DNA from: Chloroflexota bacterium
GTDB lineage: Bacteria; Chloroflexota; UBA5177
Length of the DNA stretch: 36,839 nt
NCBI GenBank assembly: GCA_025449555.1
Contig: JANWJD010000134.1
Span: 1-36,839, forward strand
Reading direction: 5' to 3'
The notes under the pieces were generated by a model, which was not told the DNA's origin, did no database searches, and saw only the letters and a program-made list of their open reading frames with translations. Made by a program: the position numbers and the translations under genes. Below, piece after piece: positions 28,129 to 35,951 of the stretch. Within the stretch, counting starts at the first letter, position 1. Each line of letters opens with the position of its first letter.

Positions 28129-28143
28129 CTCCACCTTGACGTG

Positions 28144-29184
28144 CTAGGAGTTGTGGATGGTCACCGGGGGAACGATGAGGCCACGAATCATGAGGTTTTT
28201 GTAATTGTTGGCTTGAGCCACGATGGAGGCAGGCACCACCGGCGAGGTCTTCCCGAAGCCGGTCCCACCGTTCTTAATCGTGAACAGGTGATTGCCACTC
28301 ACGAAGTGACCGGAACGAGTGTCTCGAATGGCGTTGTACACCGCTACGTCCACACGCTTGATGGCGCTGGTCACGATGTAACGACCCAGGTACGCCTGGT
28401 CCGCGTCCACTCCGACCCCATAGACGCCGGCCTGCTGAGCCGCAGCCAGATAGCCGAGCCCGCTGCCGCCGGCCACGGCGAACAGGACGTCCGCGCCGCT
28501 GGCGATTTGGGTGCGACCAACAGTGTTACCTTTGCCCTGGTCAACAAAACTCTGCGAGTAACCGATCCTGACCTTGATAGTAGGATCGACCTTCTTCGCA
28601 CCTGCCACGTATCCCGCGATGAAGCGGACCACGGCCGGTACGGGCAGTCCACCCATGGCGCCGATGACATTGTGACGAGCTTTGCCCACGTGATCTTTTT
28701 CCATCAGGCCGGCGATGACACCAGCCAGATAGCCCGACTCCTGCTCATGGAAGAGTAGGTTGGCCACATTCCTCAGGTTGACCTGGTTGCCCTTGGCATC
28801 GGTCGGAAAGCCGTCGATGATCGCGAACTTCTGGTTTGGGTACTGTTTGGCCACCGTGTAGATGGCTCCGGACATCAACACCCCGGTCGCGATGATCAAA
28901 TTGGGATGGAGCTGAGCGTAGTGCGTGAGGTTCGGAACGTAGTCCGCCTGAGAATTGGACGGGAGATACGAGCCACTCGCTCCGAACGTTGAAATCGCGC
29001 TGCGCATACCGAGAAATGCGAGATGGTTGAACGACTTGTCGTTCACCCCACCGACGTCGAGTACGAGGCCGACCTTAAAGCGCGTAGCCTGGGCATGGGT
29101 TGCGACCCCTCTGGCCGCCGCCGGTGTAATGAGTACCGAGAACAGCAGCGCTGCTGCCCCGACGAGTCCGTAGATGCGGGTCAT
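28144..29184 (-). CDS. BMP-family ABC transporter substrate-binding protein (nucleoside)
   Basis: Signal peptide, FKVGLVLDVGGVNDKSFNHLAFLGM, NLIIATGVLMSGAIYTVAKQYPNQKFAIIDG, ASGADVLFAVAGGSGLGYLAAAQQAGVYGVGVDADQ. Confidence 0.93.
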   Translation of the reverse strand: MTRIYGLVGAAALLFSVLITPAAARGVATHAQATRFKVGLVLDVGGVNDKSFNHLAFLGMRSAISTFGASGSYLPSNSQADYVPNLTHYAQLHPNLIIATGVLMSGAIYTVAKQYPNQKFAIIDGFPTDAKGNQVNLRNVANLLFHEQESGYLAGVIAGLMEKDHVGKARHNVIGAMGGLPVPAVVRFIAGYVAGAKKVDPTIKVRIGYSQSFVDQGKGNTVGRTQIASGADVLFAVAGGSGLGYLAAAQQAGVYGVGVDADQAYLGRYIVTSAIKRVDVAVYNAIRDTRSGHFVSGNHLFTIKNGGTGFGKTSPVVPASIVAQANNYKNLMIRGLIVPPVTIHNS

Positions 29185-29288
29185 GAATTCTCCTCCACTC
29201 TACTGGTGATCGTAATCCTTTCGTGACGCGCGCCCGGACACGGGAAATGGTGTTGCACCATTGTTCTCCCCCCGGGGCCAGGTTTCAT
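29181..29288 (-). CDS. Putative 35-aa leader peptide/uORF overlapping the bmpA start
   Basis: CAGGAGGTGCAG-ATG perfect SD. MKPGPGGRTMVQHHFPCPGARHERITITSRVEENS*; its TGA (29181-29183) overlaps the bmpA ATG (29182-29184) as ATGA. Too short for the ORF track. Confidence 0.5.
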   Translation of the reverse strand: MKPGPGGRTMVQHHFPCPGARHERITITSRVEENS

Positions 29289-29323
29289 CTGCACCTCCTG
29301 TACCCTGCTTCCTTCATTCCGGG

Positions 29324-29352
29324 ATCATATCAGAACACATCCAAACCGTCTA
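29324..29352 (-). promoter_or_regulatory. Predicted bmpA promoter
   Basis: Minus strand TAGACG (29352-29347) - 17 bp - TATGAT (29329-29324) with extended TGA immediately 5' of the -10. Confidence 0.6.
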
Positions 29353-29383
29353 TGTAAACGAACGACACTGACCAAACGCCACA

Positions 29384-29989
29384 TCAACCCGAAATCTCAT
29401 CCAGAGTTTGATCGAAACTCGGCGCAAAGTGCTCCAGGAAGTAATCGACCTCGGGAACACGAAGTGCGCGCACGATTTCCTCGAGCTGTCGTTTCGCCAC
29501 GGCAAACTCCCGATTGCCGGCGGCGATCTCAGACGCGCACTTGAGATAGGCCGAGAGCTTATCGGCCGCTTTTACGATCGACCTCAATTCCGCGTCTGCC
29601 GCGGAAGCAGGAATCAAGGGCTGGTATGCCGGAAGTAATTCCAGCGGCACCATGGAAAGCAGTTGCTCACCCGCCAGCGATTCCATAGTTCTCAGATTAT
29701 GTTGTATCGCCTCATCGTGATGCTTGACCGGGGCGGGTATATCGCCCGTGATGACCTCGGCACCATCGTGAAAGAGTGCCAGCACGACGGCTCGACCTGT
29801 ATCCACCGCACCACCGTAGATCATCGTTCGAATCGTGCACAGCGCATGCGTCAGCAACGCGACCTCGTAGCTATGCTCCGCCACATTCTCGGGCACAGCG
29901 CTGCGCATCAGACTCCAGCGCTGGATGAAGCGAAGTCGAAATAGATAGGCGAAGAATGGACTGATACCGGTCTCTTTACTTGACTCCAC
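29384..29989 (-). CDS. HD-domain 5'-(deoxy)nucleotidase, YfbR-like
   Basis: FIQRWSLMRSAVPENVAEHSYEVALLTHALC...LALFHDGAEVITGDIPAPVKHH...KAADKLSAYLKCASE matches the YfbR family. Confidence 0.88.
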   Translation of the reverse strand: MESSKETGISPFFAYLFRLRFIQRWSLMRSAVPENVAEHSYEVALLTHALCTIRTMIYGGAVDTGRAVVLALFHDGAEVITGDIPAPVKHHDEAIQHNLRTMESLAGEQLLSMVPLELLPAYQPLIPASAADAELRSIVKAADKLSAYLKCASEIAAGNREFAVAKRQLEEIVRALRVPEVDYFLEHFAPSFDQTLDEISG

Positions 29990-30830
29990 TGATCAAGCTC
30001 GGGAAGTACCAGCGTCGACCGGCCCGCTCCTTCATTGCGTCCATTTCCGCCAGAGCAACCGATGTCTCGGCGCCGAGCTTCGCCAGAATCTCATCGGCTC
30101 CTTCGGGCCGAAATTCGTTGCGGAAGCGATCGGCCACGACGATACACGCGGCGCCTCCTCGCAGGCCGAAGAGCGAGGAGAGAGTAAATACGGTGGCAGA
30201 TTCCATCTCGAAGTTCAGCACGCCCATCGCCTGCAGGCGCTCAACTCGATCGTGGGCTATGCCGACGTAGTCGCCGAATGCGGGGCGGCTCTGACCGGCA
30301 TAGAAAGAGGCAGTCGCGGCCGATACGCCGAGATGATAGGTCATTGCCAGCCGCTCGCAGGCCTCCACCAAAGCCAGCACCACTTCATATGAGGCGGCCG
30401 CTGGGAAGGCTGCGGGGGCATAGGAGTCGCTCGCCCCGTCCCATCGGACCGAGGCGGTGCTGATCACGATGTCTCCGACGCGCAGATGTTCCTGCAGTCC
30501 GCCCGTCGTGCCGAGCCGCAGAAATGTGCTGCAGCCCACAGCCGCGAGCTCATTGAGCGCGATCTCGGTCGACGGCCCGCCTATTCCGGTGGAACAGGCG
30601 CTGATGGCGATTCCCTGGTACCTGCCTCGCATCGAACGGTACTCGCGATGATGTGCGACGTCCTCGGCAGTGTCCCAGGCGGCCGCCAGTACCGGAACCC
30701 GTCCCGGATCACCGGGAAGCAGGACAGTCGGAGCCAGTTCTCCCGCTCCGACGTTCAAGTGATACTGTTTTCCGCCGGCGGTTACTGGTCTGTCCGCTCC
30801 CCGGGTCTCCGACATCGAGCGCATCTCCAT
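29976..30830 (-). CDS. udp: Uridine/nucleoside phosphorylase
   Basis: APTVLLPGDPGRVPVLAAAWD, STGIGGPSTEIALNELAAVGCSTFLRLGTTGGLQ, VLNFEMESATVFTLSSLFGLRGGAACIVVADR. Confidence 0.88.
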   Translation of the reverse strand: MEMRSMSETRGADRPVTAGGKQYHLNVGAGELAPTVLLPGDPGRVPVLAAAWDTAEDVAHHREYRSMRGRYQGIAISACSTGIGGPSTEIALNELAAVGCSTFLRLGTTGGLQEHLRVGDIVISTASVRWDGASDSYAPAAFPAAASYEVVLALVEACERLAMTYHLGVSAATASFYAGQSRPAFGDYVGIAHDRVERLQAMGVLNFEMESATVFTLSSLFGLRGGAACIVVADRFRNEFRPEGADEILAKLGAETSVALAEMDAMKERAGRRWYFPSLISGVK

Positions 30831-30956
30831 TCCATCAAAGTGTTCTTGGCAGCACGGCGTTGTGCCGAAACGAACTCGACACCTTGAACAAGAATAGTCT
30901 GCCGAAGCGATTTGAACCGGCTAGAGCGTCATAGCGCTCATTGCACGTTGACGTGG

Positions 30957-33347
30957 TTACGCGCCGTACGGAGTCCAGATATTCTTCACCTGGGTAGCTT
31001 CACGCAGGAATAGCCCACTTTCATTCGCCCAGGCAGCATCCCAGGCGAGAGATGCGGTTTCTACCCACGTCCGCTTCATGTTGCCGGCAGAGGCGTATTC
31101 CACGGTGCGAGCCCCCTCCGCGTCTCCGAAGTACCACACTCCGTCGACATCGTCATGCTCCGCGAGGACTCGAGCAAGGGTGTTCCGGTGGCCGGTGACG
31201 ATATTTACGACGCCGCCCGGTAGATCGGAAGTGTCAAAAACCTGGTACAAATCGGTGGCACTTAAGGGATGCGCCTCCGAGGGGATAACCACGATCGTGT
31301 TGCCCATGGCCACCGCCGGAGCGACCAGCGACACCAGTGCCAGCAAAGGATAGTCGTCGGGACATGCCATGCCGATGACTCCTAGCGGCTCGGGAATCGC
31401 GAGCGTCAAACCGCGGAGGGGAGTTCGGTGAACCAGGCCGTCGAACTTGTCGGCCCAGGCGGCATAGGTGAAGAGTCGATCGATTGCAGCTTCCACTTCC
31501 GCTGCCGCTCGCACCGCTTCTGTCCCGGTTTCATCTGTCATGCGAGCCTCAAACTCGCGTCTCCGAGCGGAAAGGTTTTCGGCGATGTAATACAGGATTT
31601 GCGCTCGTGCATGGCCGGTCGCGCCCGCCCAGGTTGACGCCTTGTGCGCCGCTTCCACTGCGTTGCGAATGTCCTTGCGATTCCCACTTCCTACCTCGCC
31701 GATGTCCTCTCCGTTGGGACTGATGACGGGCTGAGAGTACCCGGAATCGGGACGTACCTGTTTGCCGCCGATGTACATCTTGGGCGTGCGATCTATGAGT
31801 GGGAGCGCGGACGGGTCCCGCTGCACGGGTCCAGAATCCGCTCGTCGGCGCCGGCGGCTGTTAGCGGTCGTCGCATCCTCCATGTCCGTGAGTCGAAGGT
31901 ATTCGTAGAGCCCTTCCCGGCCGCCTTCGCGACCGAATCCGCTTTCGCGATAGCCGCCGAAGCCGGATGCCGCATCGAAGAGATTGGTGCAATTGATCCA
32001 GACCGTACCGGCCTTTACCTGAGGAGCGATGTCGAGGGCCAGGTTGATGTTTTCGGTCCAGATACTGGCCGCCAGCCCGTACGGCGTGTTGTTCGCCAGG
32101 TCCACCGCCTCCTGAGGAGTGCGAAATGTCATCGACACGAGCACGGGGCCAAAGATCTCGACCTGGGCGATCGTTGCGGCCGGGGCGACATTGGTAAAGA
32201 GCGTCGGTGGGAAGAAATATCCTTCGGTCGGGCAGGCCCAGGTAGGTTGCCACATAGTGGCACCTTCCTTGACCCCAGAATCGACCAGGCTTTGAATGCG
32301 TTGCAGTTGTATCGGCGCCACGATCGCCCCGATGTCAATCGCCTTATCGAGGGCATCGCCCACCCGCAAGTGCTCCATGCGCTCGTGGAGCTTGGCGATC
32401 AGTCGCTCCTCAATGTCTTCCTGCACGAGCAGACGTGATCCCGCGCAACAGACCTGGCCCTGATTGAACCAGATCGCGTCCACCACGCCTTCCACCACGC
32501 TATCCAGGTCAGCATCGTCGAACACGATGAAGGGCGACTTCCCACCCAGCTCGAGTGAGAGGCGTTTGCCTGTGCCGGCGGTCTCACGGCGGATGCTCCG
32601 ACCGACCTCGGTGGATCCGGTAAACGCGATCTTGTCGACACCCGGGTGGCGAACCAGGACTTCTCCTGTGCGACCGTCGCCGGTAATGATATTGACCACG
32701 CCGGCCGGCAAGCCCGCGCGCTGCACGATCTCGGCAAACCGAAGGGCGGTCACCGGCGTAAACTCGGCCGGCTTTAATACGACGGTGCTACCGGTCGCGA
32801 GCGCCGGTGCGATCTTCCATGCCAGCATCAGCAGCGGGAAGTTCCAGGGAATGATCTGTCCGACTACCCCAACGGGACGATAGTGCGGCAATTCCTTCGA
32901 GAGGAGCTGAGCCCAACCGGCGTGGTAGTAAAAGTGTCGGGAGACGAGCGGAATGTCGATATCTCTGCTTTCGCGTATCGGCTTTCCGTTGTCGAGCGAC
33001 TCCAGAACCGCGAAGAGACGCGAATGGCGCTGAATCTGGCGGGCGAGCGCATAGAGATAGCGCGCGCGTACATGGTCGGGCGTGGTGCTCCAACCGGTGA
33101 AAGCGGCTCGTGCCGCTTCGACCGCGGCATCCACGTCTGCTTCGCCGGCCTGTGCCACCGCGGCAAGCGGTTTGCCGGTGGCCGGATTCACGATGTCGAT
33201 GCGCTCGGTCCCGGCAGAATCCCGCCATTCGCCATCGATGAAGAGCTGAAAGGGGTTGTGCTCTTCGATCCAATGCAGCGCCGGGTCCCGGGACTCCGGT
33301 GCGGGGCCATACTCCATGGTTTCAAAGATGTCGGCGACGCTCATCAA
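30957..33347 (-). CDS. Two-domain aldehyde dehydrogenase, ALDH16-like (N-terminal active ALDH plus C-terminal pseudo-ALDH)
   Basis: The N-half has LSLELGGKSPFIVFDDADLD and NQGQVCCAGSR (catalytic Cys). The C-half has a second NAD-domain-like segment (MYIGGKQVRPDSGYSQPVISPNGEDIGEVG...PLGVIGMACPDDYPLLALVSLVAPAVAMGNTIVVIPSE...) but ends without a catalytic-Cys loop. Confidence 0.87.
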   Translation of the reverse strand: MMSVADIFETMEYGPAPESRDPALHWIEEHNPFQLFIDGEWRDSAGTERIDIVNPATGKPLAAVAQAGEADVDAAVEAARAAFTGWSTTPDHVRARYLYALARQIQRHSRLFAVLESLDNGKPIRESRDIDIPLVSRHFYYHAGWAQLLSKELPHYRPVGVVGQIIPWNFPLLMLAWKIAPALATGSTVVLKPAEFTPVTALRFAEIVQRAGLPAGVVNIITGDGRTGEVLVRHPGVDKIAFTGSTEVGRSIRRETAGTGKRLSLELGGKSPFIVFDDADLDSVVEGVVDAIWFNQGQVCCAGSRLLVQEDIEERLIAKLHERMEHLRVGDALDKAIDIGAIVAPIQLQRIQSLVDSGVKEGATMWQPTWACPTEGYFFPPTLFTNVAPAATIAQVEIFGPVLVSMTFRTPQEAVDLANNTPYGLAASIWTENINLALDIAPQVKAGTVWINCTNLFDAASGFGGYRESGFGREGGREGLYEYLRLTDMEDATTANSRRRRRADSGPVQRDPSALPLIDRTPKMYIGGKQVRPDSGYSQPVISPNGEDIGEVGSGNRKDIRNAVEAAHKASTWAGATGHARAQILYYIAENLSARRREFEARMTDETGTEAVRAAAEVEAAIDRLFTYAAWADKFDGLVHRTPLRGLTLAIPEPLGVIGMACPDDYPLLALVSLVAPAVAMGNTIVVIPSEAHPLSATDLYQVFDTSDLPGGVVNIVTGHRNTLARVLAEHDDVDGVWYFGDAEGARTVEYASAGNMKRTWVETASLAWDAAWANESGLFLREATQVKNIWTPYGA

Positions 33348-33354
33348 GTTCTCC

Positions 33355-34284
33355 TCACGGCATCGGGAAGTGGTTATCTGCTGCGTAGCGGCCGGTCAGG
33401 AAGTACGAGAGCTGCCGCTCGATATCAGACAACAGGCTGCTCGCCCCCAATCGAAAAAGGGCGGGCTTCAGCCAGTCATCGCCCAATTCCTCTTTCATTA
33501 GGAACTGCCAGTGCAGCGCCTGCGCGGCCGTGCGGATTCCACCGGCCGGCTTGAATCCAACGTTGTATCCCGTTTGCTCCCGATACTCCCGGATGGCGCG
33601 AGTCATCACGACGCCAACGGGCAACGTGGCATTGACGGGCTCTTTCCCGGTCGACGTCTTGATGAAGTCCGCCCCGGCCATCATGCACACCAGACTGGCC
33701 ATGGCAACGTTTTGCACCGTCGCTAGTTCACCGGTGGCGAGTATCACTTTCATCTGGGCATCACCGCAGGCTTGCCGGCAGACCTTCGTTTCGTCGTAGA
33801 GCGCGGTCCAGTTTCCGGTGAGGACGTGCGCACGCGATATCACGATATCGATCTCCTGCGCACCCGCGTCGACCGACGCGGAAATCTCGTCGAGCTTCTG
33901 AGGTAGCGCGATCTGCCCAGCCGGGAAACCGGTCGATACGGCGGCCACGGGCACGCCCGTGCCCCGCAGCGCCTCGACTGCCTCCGGCACCAGGTTGTGA
34001 TAAACGCACAGCGCCGCGACATGGAGATTCAGCTTTTCAATCCCCAGTGCCTCTGTCATATCGTCGCGAAGCGGGTGAACCCCCTTGGCACACAGTCGGG
34101 CCACGTTCCCGGGGGTGTCGTCGCCTTGCAGTGTGGTCAGATCGATGCACGTCAACGCGCGCAGCAGCCATGCCGCCTGCCATTCCTTTTTTACGGTGCG
34201 GCGGGTAACGAGCGTCGAGGCTCGACGCTCGACCGCGCTGCGATTGACGTGTGTACGCCGAACCCAGGACAAATCGAGTGGCAT
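33355..34284 (-). CDS. deoC: Deoxyribose-phosphate aldolase, long animal-DERA-like type
   Basis: MPLDLSWVRRTHVN...RRTVKKEWQAAWLLRALTCIDLTTLQGDDT...KVILATGELATVQNVAMASLVCMMAGADFIKTSTGKEPVNATLPVGVVMTRAIREY...GFKPAGGIRTA. The start could be further upstream (track: 34407). Confidence 0.9.
   Translation of the reverse strand: MPLDLSWVRRTHVNRSAVERRASTLVTRRTVKKEWQAAWLLRALTCIDLTTLQGDDTPGNVARLCAKGVHPLRDDMTEALGIEKLNLHVAALCVYHNLVPEAVEALRGTGVPVAAVSTGFPAGQIALPQKLDEISASVDAGAQEIDIVISRAHVLTGNWTALYDETKVCRQACGDAQMKVILATGELATVQNVAMASLVCMMAGADFIKTSTGKEPVNATLPVGVVMTRAIREYREQTGYNVGFKPAGGIRTAAQALHWQFLMKEELGDDWLKPALFRLGASSLLSDIERQLSYFLTGRYAADNHFPMP
34210..34230. repeat. 21-bp near-perfect palindrome inside the 5' part of deoC
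   Basis: GAGCGTCGAG-G-CTCGACGCTC. Confidence 0.6.
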
Positions 34285-34380
34285 GCCGGCATTGCGGGTC
34301 GTGCCCTCGTGACTCTTTCGCTCCACCATCGTCAGCATGGCATTTGCCCCCAACATGCGCGTCCGTCGCGCGCGAACCGT

Positions 34381-34392
34381 CCACCCGGGTGG
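34381..34392. repeat. 12-bp perfect palindrome upstream of deoC
   Basis: CCACCCGGGTGG. Confidence 0.5.
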
Positions 34393-34596
34393 GATCCTAA
34401 CCTCCAATCAAGATGTGTCCCGCTCGCGGTAGCGATGCTTCGATTACCCTACGATACACTGTGCGCCGGCTCGCGAGAGTGCCATAATTGACGACGAAAA
34501 GCAGCGCGCGGAGTAACCACGGCACCCGTCCATGCGTTCAGTGGGTACAGTTGCATTCTTACGCTGCTGAGGTGTGACGAGTGGGCCCGAGCGGAG

Positions 34597-35787
34597 GTGC
34601 CGTGGGTGACTATTTCTAGCCGAATGTCCTCTCGTTCCCGCGGACCGGCGACGCCGCGGGCGCGAGTATGGCGTGGAGTCGCGTGGCGACGCAACCTGGA
34701 CGAATCGCCCACCACGTCCGTGGGGCACGTTCTTACGACGCTACTCATTTCCATGGTATTGGCCGTGTTACTGGGCGCTCGTGGAGTCGTCCACTCTGGA
34801 AACGGCATGCAGGACGGCCCCATGCGCAATGCGACGCTGGCGGTGGGCAATTTTGCCTTGAGAATTGCCGACTTCACTCATTTGACCTGGCCGTGGGATG
34901 AGGTCCAGTCGGCCCTCGGGCGCCGGCCACAGCCGGCAATCGCGCCGCTTCTTTCGATCGATCCCGTACCCACCGCGCTTCCTCAGTCACTCGTGGTGGT
35001 CCGTCCCACAGCGACCCGCAGCCTGGCACGGTATCCCGTACCAACAATTCGACCCGTGCAACCAAACAGAAGGCATCCGGTCATCAAGCCGGTGACGGCC
35101 GTACTCCCGTGGGTGCGCCCCACGCACCGGCCGACATCCAAGTATCCTCTGCGTTTGCTGGTGGCGGGAGACTCGTTGGTTGGATACCTTGGACCCGAAC
35201 TGATCGACGAAGTGTCGCGGCTCACGCCGGTGAGAGGATTCGTGGACAGTCACAACGGAACCGGCCTGACGCGCCCGGATTTCGTCGATTGGTCGATCGT
35301 CGCCCGACAGGAGGTCAAATCGGACAATCCGGACGCCACCGTTGTCCTGATCGGTGGCAATGACTTTCAGAATATGACGCTTCCCAATGGCAGGTTCTTC
35401 CTGGCGGGAACGCCTGCCTGGACTCGCGAATATGAACGTCGGGCCATCATTTGTATGCAAATTTGGGCCCGCCAGGGCAACCGACGGATCTACTGGCTGT
35501 CTATCCCGCCGGCTCGCGACGGAGGCTGGGCGCACGACGATGTGCAGATTAACCTGGCACTTCGGCGCGCGTCGGCGCGGGTAGCAGGCGCCGAATATGT
35601 CGACGTACTGGGGCCGGTCACCGACCACGGTCGATACGCCGACTTTGTGATGGTCAACGGTCAGGAAACCTTGATCCGCGAGCCCGACGGAGTACACCTG
35701 AATGTCGCCGGCTCCATCGTGGTCGCCCATGAATTACGAACCGTGCTGGCCCGCGAGTGGCATTTCGTGCGCGGTCGAGGTCGCTAG
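34597..35787 (+). CDS. SGNH/GDSL-family hydrolase with N-terminal membrane anchor (DUF459-like)
   Basis: N-terminal TM, Pro-rich linker, then LLVAGDSLVGYLGPEL (block I), VVLIGGNDFQNM, EPDGVHLNVAGSIVVAHEL (DxxH). Confidence 0.83.
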   Translation: MPWVTISSRMSSRSRGPATPRARVWRGVAWRRNLDESPTTSVGHVLTTLLISMVLAVLLGARGVVHSGNGMQDGPMRNATLAVGNFALRIADFTHLTWPWDEVQSALGRRPQPAIAPLLSIDPVPTALPQSLVVVRPTATRSLARYPVPTIRPVQPNRRHPVIKPVTAVLPWVRPTHRPTSKYPLRLLVAGDSLVGYLGPELIDEVSRLTPVRGFVDSHNGTGLTRPDFVDWSIVARQEVKSDNPDATVVLIGGNDFQNMTLPNGRFFLAGTPAWTREYERRAIICMQIWARQGNRRIYWLSIPPARDGGWAHDDVQINLALRRASARVAGAEYVDVLGPVTDHGRYADFVMVNGQETLIREPDGVHLNVAGSIVVAHELRTVLAREWHFVRGRGR

Positions 35788-35951
35788 ACCGAAACGATTT
35801 TCCCTTGCTCGAAATGAGCGGCAGCGAATCCGGCACGTCGCCCGCCCTGCCGAACGATGCGGTTATGCCCTGCACGGCTTCGACCGCTTTACCGCCGCGA
35901 CCGTGCGATAATCCACGTTGTGCTATCCACCGATTTCCGACGCATTCCAGA

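Noticed and set aside
30831-30956. tRNA-like GGTTCAAATC motif (minus strand) between ALDH and udp
   Set aside because: The flanking sequence does not form a T-stem, and no acceptor or anticodon arms could be matched. Only short 4-5 bp hairpins are present.
34987-35730. 247-aa minus-strand ORF
   Set aside because: Antisense to the well-supported SGNH hydrolase, with no recognisable domain.
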